Origin: Nostoc sp. PCC 7524
GTDB lineage: Bacteria > Cyanobacteriota > Cyanobacteriia > Cyanobacteriales > Nostocaceae
DNA length: 64,000 bases
Assembly (NCBI RefSeq): GCF_000316645.1
Contig: NC_019684.1
Coordinates: forward strand, 4,934,001 to 4,998,000
Direction of reading: 5' to 3'
Shown here: in pieces, positions 17,563 to 24,622 of the stretch
How positions within the stretch are numbered: the stretch's first letter is position 1
How the letters are laid out: each line of letters opens with the position of its first letter
Position numbers and translations under genes: made by a program
The notes under the pieces: generated by a model
The model's database searches: none
What the model was told of the DNA's origin: nothing
The model's input: the letters and a program-made list of their open reading frames with translations, nothing else

Positions 17563-18354
17563 ATGTCTCAAACTATCCCCACAGAAAGCCAACCAACTAT
17601 TTTAGAAGCTAAGTCTCTTACACGCCGTTTTGGTGGATTAGTGGCGGTAAATAATGTCTCTTTTACTGTTAATCAATATGAAATTTTTGGTTTAATTGGT
17701 CCTAATGGTGCTGGTAAGACTACACTTTTTAATTTAATTACAGCCTTGATTCCACCTTCCAGTGGAAAATTAATTTATCAAGGTCAAGAAATTTCACAAT
17801 TACGTTCTCATCAAATTGCTAACTTAGGTATTGCTCGTACCTTTCAAAATATTCGCTTATTTGGGGAATTATCAGCACTTGAAAATGTGATAATCGCTCG
17901 ACATTTACATACTAAAAGTAGTATAGTGACAGGGGTTTTAGGCTTACCACCAGCGCCTCAAGCAGAAGCTAAAAGTAAACAGAAAGCTTTAGAATTATTA
18001 GCGATGGTGGGATTAAGCGATCGCGCTGATGAAAAATCCCGAAATTTTGCCTATGGTGATCAGCGTCGCTTAGAAATTGCCCGTGCTTTAGCCTTAGAAC
18101 CGCAAATATTACTACTGGATGAACCTGCGGCGGGGATGAATCCTAGCGAGAAAGTACAACTGAGTGATTTTATCCGGGATTTACGCGATCGCTTGAACTT
18201 AACTATCATTTTAATTGAGCATCATGTACCCTTAGTTATGGGATTATGTGACCGAATTGCTGTCTTAGATTTTGGACAGTTAATCGCCTTGGGTGAACCA
18301 TCTGTAGTGAGAAATGATCAGGCTGTAATTGAAGCTTATTTAGGTAATGAATAA
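17563..18354 (+). CDS. Amino-acid ABC transporter ATPase (LivG type)
   Basis: A 263-residue cytoplasmic ATPase. The Walker A motif is GPNGAGKTT, with the LivG-type sequence GIARTFQNIRLFGELSALENV after it. The signature motif region is unusual, reading FAYGDQRRLEIARALA in place of LSxGxQ, as is common in LivG proteins. Walker B is ILLLDEPAAGMNPSE, and the switch His is in LIEHHVPLVMGLCDRIAVLDFG. It would drive transport together with the LivF-type ATPase, which is separated from it by an oppositely oriented Uma2 gene. Confidence 0.94.
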   Translation: MSQTIPTESQPTILEAKSLTRRFGGLVAVNNVSFTVNQYEIFGLIGPNGAGKTTLFNLITALIPPSSGKLIYQGQEISQLRSHQIANLGIARTFQNIRLFGELSALENVIIARHLHTKSSIVTGVLGLPPAPQAEAKSKQKALELLAMVGLSDRADEKSRNFAYGDQRRLEIARALALEPQILLLDEPAAGMNPSEKVQLSDFIRDLRDRLNLTIILIEHHVPLVMGLCDRIAVLDFGQLIALGEPSVVRNDQAVIEAYLGNE

Positions 18355-18431
18355 GCAATTAAACTTTTTAGTCTTCACGTAGCGTCTGTCTAAGACACGC
18401 TATGCGAACGTAGAGAGGAATTCAGTCCTGA

Positions 18432-18983
18432 TTATTTATTAATAATCTGATCCACTGCTACAGAAATATCTGGAAATGCAAGCGGTTGAATTGTTCCGGT
18501 TATTAATGTTTGTTTTGTCGCGTATTCTCCATCTAAGATATCTCGAAACACAACTAAATTAAGCTTTCGCAAGTTCACCACCCAGTATTCTAAAATACCT
18601 GCTTCGGCATAAATTTTACTTTTTATTTCTAAATCTTTCTCTAAACTGGAGTTAGCATACTCAATCACCCAGAAAATGTTCTCTGGATAGGGATGATGTA
18701 GTAAATACTCACGTCCTAAACGTTGGACAACTGAAATATCAGGTTCAGGCTCAGAAGCATTAGGTAAGGTGATAGGCTTGGCTTGACGTATCGTAGCCAA
18801 GTCACCTAACAAATTCGTGAGATATTCAGAGGCTTCATGACTACAATAAGCATGGGGTTCGCCTTCTGGGGACATTTCGATGATTTCTCCTTGTAGTAGT
18901 TCAACTTTGCGATCGCTTAAAATGCCAGCCTGAATCATGCGATGATAGTCATCAATCGTCCACTTGGCGATAGTAACAGTCAT
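18432..18983 (-). CDS. Uma2-family (DUF820) restriction endonuclease-like protein
   Basis: A 183-residue Uma2 protein on the opposite strand to the transporter operon. Landmarks: WTIDDYHRMIQAGILSDRKVELLQGEIIEMSP, EPEPDISVVQR (catalytic Asp), FWVIEYANSS (catalytic Glu) and AGILEYWVVNLR. It is only distantly related to the Uma2 protein between the permease genes, so the two are not a recent local duplication. It is convergent with the LivG-type gene, and an imperfect inverted repeat lies at about 18380-18402 between their ends. Its presence forces the LivF-type gene to rely on read-through or its own promoter. Confidence 0.9.
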   Translation of the reverse strand: MTVTIAKWTIDDYHRMIQAGILSDRKVELLQGEIIEMSPEGEPHAYCSHEASEYLTNLLGDLATIRQAKPITLPNASEPEPDISVVQRLGREYLLHHPYPENIFWVIEYANSSLEKDLEIKSKIYAEAGILEYWVVNLRKLNLVVFRDILDGEYATKQTLITGTIQPLAFPDISVAVDQIINK

Positions 18984-19099
18984 AAGGATTGTTTCCTCCC
19001 AATAACTCTGGATATTTTCTCATTTTAAACCTACTGCAAAAGCCTAATATTGATGTATGTTAGGTTTTGTGATATTATTCAATATTTCTGAAACCGCCG

Positions 19100-19846
19100 A
19101 TGAACGCCGATGAACGCCGATATGAGGATAGTCAAGATTTTGTCATTTTAGAGTTGCAGAATCTTGATGTTAATTATGGCGGTATTCAAGCTCTAAAAAA
19201 TATTAATTTAACTATTAACAAAGGTGAGGTAGTTACTTTAATTGGTGCTAATGGTGCAGGTAAAACTACAACACTACGAGCTATATCGAAAATAGTTAAT
19301 CCTCTGAATGGACAAATTATTTATAGTGGGCGTAATATTACTCGCCGCCAATGTCATGAAGTTGTGAAACTAGGAATTGCCCATTGTCCTGAAGGACGGC
19401 GAGTTTTGGCAAAGCAAACCGTGTTAGATAATTTACTTTTAGGTGCTTATATTCGCTCAAATCAAGGGGAAATAAAAGCTGATGTTCAACAACAGTTTGA
19501 GTTATTTCCCAGGTTGGCACAACGCCGCAATCAACTAGCAGGAACTCTTAGTGGTGGTGAGCAGCAAATGTTAGCGATCGCCCGTGCTTTAATGAGTAAA
19601 CCACAACTATTACTTTTAGATGAACCAAGTTTGGGTTTAGCGCCTGCGATTGTGAGAGAAATATTCTCAATTATTGAAAATTTACGCGCTACTGGTGTGA
19701 CTATTTTATTAGTTGAACAAAATGCTAATTTAGCCTTACAAATTGCTGATAGAGGCTATGTTTTAGAAGCTGGTGCTATTACTTTAACTGGTGCGGCTTC
19801 AGAGTTAATTAATGATGAGCGAGTGAAAAAAGCTTATTTAGGGTAA
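19100..19846 (+). CDS. Amino-acid ABC transporter ATPase (LivF type)
   Basis: A 248-residue ATPase. Walker A is IGANGAGKTT, the LivF mark is IAHCPEGRRVLAKQTVLDNLLLGAY, the signature is LSGGEQQMLAIARALM, Walker B is LLLLDEPSLGLAP, and the switch region is LLVEQNANLALQIADRGYVLEAG. It completes the LivKHMGF set. The frame opens at 19100 inside a short tandem repeat (three copies of CGCCGAT spaced by GAA), so the first dozen residues may not be translated and the true start could lie further in. A 745-base insertion carrying a reverse-strand Uma2 gene separates it from LivG. Confidence 0.92.
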   Translation: MNADERRYEDSQDFVILELQNLDVNYGGIQALKNINLTINKGEVVTLIGANGAGKTTTLRAISKIVNPLNGQIIYSGRNITRRQCHEVVKLGIAHCPEGRRVLAKQTVLDNLLLGAYIRSNQGEIKADVQQQFELFPRLAQRRNQLAGTLSGGEQQMLAIARALMSKPQLLLLDEPSLGLAPAIVREIFSIIENLRATGVTILLVEQNANLALQIADRGYVLEAGAITLTGAASELINDERVKKAYLG

Positions 19847-19988
19847 TTATTTGTGAGTAATTGTGCTGTTAGAAGCCAGAAAATTATTGTGCTTCTAAAT
19901 AGACGCAATCACACCTATTGGAATAAACGCACGAGAAGCGATCGCGTCGTCAATTATTGAGATTGCTTCTTATAAAATCTCACAATTG

Positions 19989-20189
19989 TTAGCTATTTCC
20001 TTTTAAGCGTCGTCTATCCTCAATTATTTCTTGTAGCTTTTCTGCTTCCTCAACTGTATAAAAAGTCTGATTGGGTTCAGATGTAATTTTATCCATTAAG
20101 GCGTGAAATGCTTCAGTATCATTGCGATGTTTCAGCAGATAAGCCTTCAATTCGGACTTACTCATTGCAGCAAAGTTGGGTTGTGTCAT
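19989..20189 (-). CDS. Small protein of coupled pair (DUF6887-like)
   Basis: A 66-residue hydrophilic protein starting MTQPNFAAMSKSELKAYLLKH and containing DTEAFHALMDKITSEPN. I recognise this pattern from a family of small cyanobacterial proteins (DUF6887, from memory). Its ATG overlaps the TGA of the upstream gene as ATGA (20186-20189), so translation is probably coupled. A longer frame beginning at 20204 would remove that arrangement and is less likely. The function is unknown. A small two-gene unit with a coupled start resembles toxin-antitoxin layouts, but nothing in the residues proves this. Confidence 0.7.
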   Translation of the reverse strand: MTQPNFAAMSKSELKAYLLKHRNDTEAFHALMDKITSEPNQTFYTVEEAEKLQEIIEDRRRLKGNS

Positions 20190-20377
20190 TCTTCGTATCT
20201 CCATCTACCATCGCGTGTAATTAAAATACCAGTTTCTTCTCCAGCCAGAATGTAAATGTTCCCAGTGCGTTCATCAATTCGGACTAGAAAAATTGGTAAA
20301 AATAAACTTGTAACATTTTGACAAAGGATAAAACACGTTATTGTCTGCGCTGGAGTCGGATAAATAGGGCTTTTCAT
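20186..20377 (-). CDS. Small protein of coupled pair (DUF6888-like)
   Basis: A 63-residue protein upstream of, and overlapping by four bases, the MTQPNF gene. It reads ITCFILCQNVTSLFLPIFLVRIDERTGNIYILAGEE and ends DGRWRYEE, matching a family of small cyanobacterial proteins (DUF6888, from memory) that commonly accompanies the other member of this pair. No catalytic motif is evident. It lies about 270 bases from the left end of the IS630-type element, which may have inserted near its promoter. Confidence 0.65.
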   Translation of the reverse strand: MKSPIYPTPAQTITCFILCQNVTSLFLPIFLVRIDERTGNIYILAGEETGILITRDGRWRYEE

Positions 20378-20648
20378 TATAATTGTGAACTACAAAATCT
20401 TTCTGCACAATACTTAAATTCCCATTAAAATGTAAGTTGTTTAGAAAACCGTTCAATCTATTGTTTAAACTTTGATCAAGATTCAATTCGTCAATTGCAT
20501 CTCGAATAAGTGATATTTGCGATTCAATTTTCTTATATTGCTCATCTTTTTTAGACTGATCATCTAAAGGAAATTTTGTTTTTGGCAGTGGTTTCAAAGG
20601 TTCTATCTTGAGCAAACTTTCTACAGCAACAGTAATTTTTAAACAGTA
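20378..20648 (-). pseudogene. Possible gene remnant cut by IS630-type insertion
   Basis: On the minus strand a frame without a start codon of its own runs from the left end of the insertion element down past 20378. It encodes a charged, helical-looking sequence (KKDEQYKKIESQISLIRDAIDEL and SIVQKDFVVHNYNEKPY). Rejoining the flanks across the element with one TA removed puts an in-frame stop four codons upstream. Either the 5' part is lost or the frame is chance. No family is recognised. Confidence 0.3.
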
Positions 20649-21681
20649 TATAGCGTTTACCGGTCTAATGAAGTACACTAAATCAAATAAAACTGTACAT
20701 CTTCGCCAGGGTAAAAATGAAAGCATATTCGCTCGATTTACGCCAAAAAATACTTGATACATATAAGACAGGTGGAATATCACAACGTCAGTTAGCCAAA
20801 AGATTTTGTGTAACTTTAAGCTTTATTGAGAAATTACTTAAACAATATAGAGAAACAGGAAGTATCGCGCCTAAAGTCAGGATGCAACAAACTCCACCAA
20901 AGCTAAATGAAGAACAATTGAATGTTCTTTTTGAAATAGTAGAAGCCAAGAATGATGCCACTTTATCAGAAATTCGTGAGCAACTCAAAGAGAAGACAGG
21001 GATAACGATTGGTATTTCCACAGTAGACAGAATGTTACAGAAGATGGAAATCAGCTTAAAAAAAACATTGCACGCCGCAGAAAAGGAAACTGAGAGAGTT
21101 CAATTATTAAGAGTCCAGTTCTGGCTCTTAATTCAAGGAATACCTGCTGATCATCTGATTTTCCTTGATGAAGCTGGAGCTAATCTATCTTTGAGCCGAC
21201 ATTCTGCTCGTTCCCCTAAAGGTAAAAGAGCGCATGGTTCTCGACCTCAAAAACGCAGTAAAAATGTTTCGATAATTGGTGCAATTGGTCTGAGGGGTGT
21301 GATTAGTCAATATAGCATTTTAGGTGCAACTGATGGGCTGACATTTGAGGCTTATATTGCTCAAAAATTAGTTCCTAAACTTAAGGAAGGTGATTATGTA
21401 ATCATGGACAATTGCTCAATTCATCAAGGTGGAGATATTGAAGCACTCATTGAGGCTGCCGGAGCTAAGTTGATTTATTTACCACCATATTCTCCTGATT
21501 TTTCCCCTATTGAAAATTGTTGGTCGAAGCTGAAGAACATACTACGTTCTCTTGGTGCTAGAAGTTATCCAGATTTAGCAAAAGCAATTGAAATGGCTTT
21601 TAACCAAATCTCTTTAAATGATATTTATAATTGGTTTACCCACTGTTGCTACTGTACTTCACCAGACTGAGAAACGCTATA
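20649..21681 (+). mobile_element. IS630-type insertion sequence, apparently intact
   Basis: A 1,033-base element with 29-base imperfect inverted ends: 20649-20677 beginning TATAGCGTTT and 21653-21681 ending AAACGCTATA, both containing GTCT and TGAAGTACA. The bases outside and at the tips are TA/AT, as expected of IS630/Tc1 elements, which duplicate a TA target. One transposase gene fills the inside, and its stop codon lies within the right inverted end. Confidence 0.9.
20717..21670 (+). CDS. IS630-family transposase
   Basis: A 317-residue transposase. The N-terminal helix-turn-helix region has MKAYSLDLRQKILDTYKTGG and SQRQLAKRFCVTLSFIEKLL; a second HTH has ATLSEIREQL and GISTVDRMLQKM. The DDE catalytic domain shows the first Asp in IFLDEAGANLSLSR, the second in YVIMDNCSIHQG and the Glu in SPDFSPIENCWSKLKNILR. 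It is full length with no frameshift, whereas many cyanobacterial IS630 copies need programmed frameshifting or are split. The element may therefore still be active. Confidence 0.95.
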   Translation: MKAYSLDLRQKILDTYKTGGISQRQLAKRFCVTLSFIEKLLKQYRETGSIAPKVRMQQTPPKLNEEQLNVLFEIVEAKNDATLSEIREQLKEKTGITIGISTVDRMLQKMEISLKKTLHAAEKETERVQLLRVQFWLLIQGIPADHLIFLDEAGANLSLSRHSARSPKGKRAHGSRPQKRSKNVSIIGAIGLRGVISQYSILGATDGLTFEAYIAQKLVPKLKEGDYVIMDNCSIHQGGDIEALIEAAGAKLIYLPPYSPDFSPIENCWSKLKNILRSLGARSYPDLAKAIEMAFNQISLNDIYNWFTHCCYCTSPD

Positions 21682-21877
21682 TTCTATTTCTTAAGTAGGT
21701 AATGCCGATATAGTCTAACCACCTGCCCCATCTCTCCTGCCTGGGTTTTTGTAACTAAAAACTCATTTAACTATTACAAAAGGTTACAAAATTTGTCCTA
21801 TATTGGGTTTGCACCCGTCTTGTTGGGTGTCTATCTTTGTGTAGATGCGAATAAACTTCGCCTGAATCGTAAAACCC

Positions 21878-22525
21878 ATGAGTCAAATAGTTTGGATCGC
21901 AAGACACGCCAACCGTCTCGACTTTGTAAATCCCGATTGGTTTCTCACAGCAGAACGACGCTACGATCCACCATTGTCAGAAGATGGTTTTGAGCAAGCC
22001 AAGCTACTAGCTAGGCGGTTAAAAAATGAAAACATCGCCCATATTTTTGCTTCTCCCTTTCTGCGAACAGTACAAACAGCCAACGCTGTAGCAGAAGTTT
22101 TAGATTTGCCAATTAAACTAGAAACAGGACTAAGCGAATGGCTAAACCCTGCCTGGATGACAGAAGAACCCGAAAGACTTTCAACTCCAGCCTTAGCAGA
22201 ATTATTTCCCAGGATTGATACCAGCTACACATCCCAAATTGCTGCTAAATATCCCGAAACTCATGAACAGGTACGCGCACGTTCAGGACAAACTGCTAGG
22301 TGTTTGGCATCTGATTACTTCCCCCATGATATTTTGCTAGTAGCACACGGTGCTTCTGTACTGGGGGGTGCAATGGGATTAGTCGGAGACATCGCTAAAA
22401 CCGAAGTCAAAGCTTCCTTGTGTTCTCTAGTCAAAGTAGTACGTAGAGAACCAGAATGGTTGTTAGAACTCAAGGGAGACACTTCTCATTTAACCCAGGT
22501 AGAGGAAGTTATTCGATTTGCTTGA
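21878..22525 (+). CDS. Histidine phosphatase family protein (phosphoglycerate mutase-like)
   Basis: A 215-residue enzyme of the histidine phosphatase superfamily. The catalytic loop reads WIARHANRLD instead of the commoner RHGxT, the second Arg is in ASPFLRTVQTA, and the C-terminal His is in LLVAHGASVLGG. The RHANR core and the order of blocks resemble the UBASH3/STS-like phosphatases more than glycolytic mutases, so a phosphatase is more likely than a mutase. The substrate is unknown. It stands alone between the insertion element and the heptad repeats before glucokinase. Confidence 0.88.
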   Translation: MSQIVWIARHANRLDFVNPDWFLTAERRYDPPLSEDGFEQAKLLARRLKNENIAHIFASPFLRTVQTANAVAEVLDLPIKLETGLSEWLNPAWMTEEPERLSTPALAELFPRIDTSYTSQIAAKYPETHEQVRARSGQTARCLASDYFPHDILLVAHGASVLGGAMGLVGDIAKTEVKASLCSLVKVVRREPEWLLELKGDTSHLTQVEEVIRFA

Positions 22526-22527
22526 CA

Positions 22528-22690
22528 TGGGGATTGGGGATTGGGGACTGGGGACTGGGGACTGGGGACTGAGATTGAGGGAAATTCTGCTTTTTCTACT
22601 CTCTACTCAGCATCGGCTAACCGCCGCGCTACCGCTAACAGCACGCGGCTCATTGCCCCGCTACCGCTAACACAACACACTTACTGATCA
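22528..22690. repeat. Heptad repeats and a dispersed GC-rich repeat before glucokinase
   Basis: GGGGATT/GGGGACT heptads occupy 22528-22571. After a short AT-rich stretch, CGGCTAACCGCCGCGCTACC and its continuation (22614-22644) form a 31-base repeat. This recurs in inverted orientation at 37232-37262 with two mismatches. CGCTACCGCTAACA is also repeated locally at about 22662-22675. Confidence 0.8.
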
Positions 22691-22695
22691 GTTTT

Positions 22696-23721
22696 ATGAC
22701 ATTGTTACTAGCAGGAGATATCGGCGGCACAAAAACTATTTTGCGTTTGGTGGAAATATCAGACTCTTCTGGGTTGCTGACTATTTATGAGGAAAGTTAT
22801 CTGAGTGGCAATTTTCCTGATTTAGTGCCGATGGTGCAGCAATTTTTACTGAAAGCTAACGCAGGTACACCGCAAAAGGCTTGTTTTGCGATCGCCGGTC
22901 CAGTGGTCAATAATACAGCCAAACTCACCAACTTAGCCTGGTTTTTAGAAAGCGATCGCCTAGCGCAAGAATTAGGGATTCCCCTCATTTCCTTGATTAA
23001 TGATTTTGCGGCTGTGGGCTATGGCATTTTTGGCTTGAGTAAACAAGACTTGCTGACTTTGCAAGTGGGTAAACACCAACAGGAAGCACCTATTGCCGTT
23101 ATTGGGGCTGGGACTGGCTTAGGACAAGGATTTTTGATTAAACAGGGCAATCACTATCAAGTCTTTCCCTCGGAAGGGGGACACGCCGATTTTGCCCCTC
23201 GCAATGAGTTAGAGTTTCAACTGTTGAAATATCTGCTGGATAAACATGACATTCAGCGCGTGTCTGTAGAACGGGTAGTTTCTGGACAGGGAATTGTGGC
23301 TCTTTACCAATTTCTGCGCGATCGCAAACTCGCTACCGAATCCCCAGAAATTGCTCAAATTGTCCGCACTTGGGAACAGCAAGCCGGACAGCAGGAAAAA
23401 AGTGTTGATCCTGGTGCTGCGATTGGTAAAGCTGGAGTGGAAGGAAGCGATCGCCTCTCAGAACAAGCTTTGCAAATGTTTGTCGATGCTTACGGTGCAG
23501 AAGCCGGAAATCTCGCCCTTAAACTTTTACCTTACGGCGGCTTATATATCGCTGGTGGAATTGCCCCTAAAATCTTGCCTTTGATTCAAAACGGCAATTT
23601 CATGTTAAATTTCACCCAAAAAGGCAGAATGCGCCCCTTACTAGCAGAAATACCGGTGCATATCATTCTCAATCAACAAGTTGGCTTAATAGGTGCTGCT
23701 TTGTGTGCTGCTAGGTTATAA
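22696..23721 (+). CDS. glk: Glucokinase
   Basis: A 341-residue cytoplasmic enzyme that phosphorylates glucose to glucose-6-phosphate with ATP. Landmarks of the Glk family (not ROK) are LLAGDIGGTKTILRL (phosphate-1 loop), ACFAIAGPVVNNTAKLTNLAW, LINDFAAVGYG (catalytic Asp), AVIGAGTGLGQGFLI, SEGGHADFAPR, and GGLYIAGGIAPK for adenosine. Length is normal. It is probably transcribed with the small secreted-protein gene 15 bases downstream. In heterocystous cyanobacteria glucokinase feeds sugars released from sucrose or glycogen into the oxidative pentose phosphate pathway. Confidence 0.94.
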   Translation: MTLLLAGDIGGTKTILRLVEISDSSGLLTIYEESYLSGNFPDLVPMVQQFLLKANAGTPQKACFAIAGPVVNNTAKLTNLAWFLESDRLAQELGIPLISLINDFAAVGYGIFGLSKQDLLTLQVGKHQQEAPIAVIGAGTGLGQGFLIKQGNHYQVFPSEGGHADFAPRNELEFQLLKYLLDKHDIQRVSVERVVSGQGIVALYQFLRDRKLATESPEIAQIVRTWEQQAGQQEKSVDPGAAIGKAGVEGSDRLSEQALQMFVDAYGAEAGNLALKLLPYGGLYIAGGIAPKILPLIQNGNFMLNFTQKGRMRPLLAEIPVHIILNQQVGLIGAALCAARL

Positions 23722-23736
23722 CAGCTAGCATCATCA

Positions 23737-24432
23737 GTGATATCAGCATCTGCGAATGCCAAAACTATGACACTTAGATTTTTGCTACCATTCATTGCCG
23801 CTACTTTACTTAGTGGCGGCTCCTTGATTGTAGAAGCTAGTCAGCCTAAACGTCCAAATGTACCACTGAAAGCAACAGTGTCACCAAAAAAACCAACTGT
23901 TGCGCCAACTAAAGCACCTGTATCACCAAAAAAACCTGCTGTCTCTCAGCCAGTACAGCCAAAATGGCAGCTATTTACAGCCCCAGATGGACGTTTTAGC
24001 GTTTTAATGCCTGGAATGCCCACAAGGGATATTCAAACTCAAAAAACTTATATGGGGGAAATTGACTTACAAATATTTTCTGCCCAACCACCGCAGCAGG
24101 AAGTAGCCTATCTAGTTGTGTACAATGAATTTCCTCATAGTTATGCACAAATGACTAACCCCCAGGAAATCTTGAATAATGTTCGGGATATGGCACTAAA
24201 AACTACTAAGAGTAATTTGATTAGTCAGCGCAATATCCGCAGTTCTAACGGTCATCCGGGGAAAGAATTTGCTTACATCAACACTGGGGGCAAAATCACT
24301 AGAACTAGGGTTTATGTCGCGGAAGGGCGACTATATCAAGTCATGGCGATAACTACTAAAAAACAACAAAAAACCCTAGCTAAAACTATTACAGGATACC
24401 TCAATTCCTTCCAAATAGTCTTGAAAAAGTGA
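23737..24432 (+). CDS. Exported protein with Pro/Lys repeat linker, unknown function
   Basis: A 231-residue protein; the likely true start is the Met at 23767, which opens a signal peptide (LRFLLPFIAATLLSGGSLIVEA). A linker of SPKKPTVAPTKAPVSPKKPAV repeats follows, then a domain starting WQLFTAPDGRFSVLMPGMP and containing REFAYINTGGK-like features. This pattern (PDGRFSVLMPGxP) is frequent in cyanobacterial exported hypothetical proteins. The repeat linker suggests a spacer across the periplasm or cell wall. It lies 15 bases behind glk, so the two may be co-transcribed, but no functional link is evident. Confidence 0.7.
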   Translation: MISASANAKTMTLRFLLPFIAATLLSGGSLIVEASQPKRPNVPLKATVSPKKPTVAPTKAPVSPKKPAVSQPVQPKWQLFTAPDGRFSVLMPGMPTRDIQTQKTYMGEIDLQIFSAQPPQQEVAYLVVYNEFPHSYAQMTNPQEILNNVRDMALKTTKSNLISQRNIRSSNGHPGKEFAYINTGGKITRTRVYVAEGRLYQVMAITTKKQQKTLAKTITGYLNSFQIVLKK

Positions 24433-24455
24433 AACCATCAGCCACAACTAGACAT

Positions 24456-24485
24456 ATCAGCCCAAAAGTTAACTTCTGGGCTGAT
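24456..24485 (+). terminator. Hairpin after the glk-linked gene
   Basis: ATCAGCCCAAAAG (24456-24468) pairs with CTTCTGGGCTGAT (24473-24485) with one mismatch, across a four-base loop. It starts 24 bases after the stop codon. A T-run is missing, so it may be a weak terminator or an mRNA-stabilising structure. Confidence 0.5.
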
Positions 24486-24622
24486 AACGTCAATAGACAG
24501 GGGAATATATCTGCGGCCTGAATATAGACTAAAACAGTACGATTGTTCTACTATAACCAGCATAGTCAAGATAGTATGATTAAGAACTGTTGCACGCCGC
24601 TTCTCACCATCAGCCTGTCAAT

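Noticed and set aside
20274..20783. 169-residue minus-strand ORF
   Set aside because: It crosses the left end of the insertion element and part of the transposase gene; only the portion outside the element is noted as a possible remnant.
21793..21993. 66-residue ORF overlapping the histidine phosphatase start
   Set aside because: Out-of-frame shadow of a well-supported gene.
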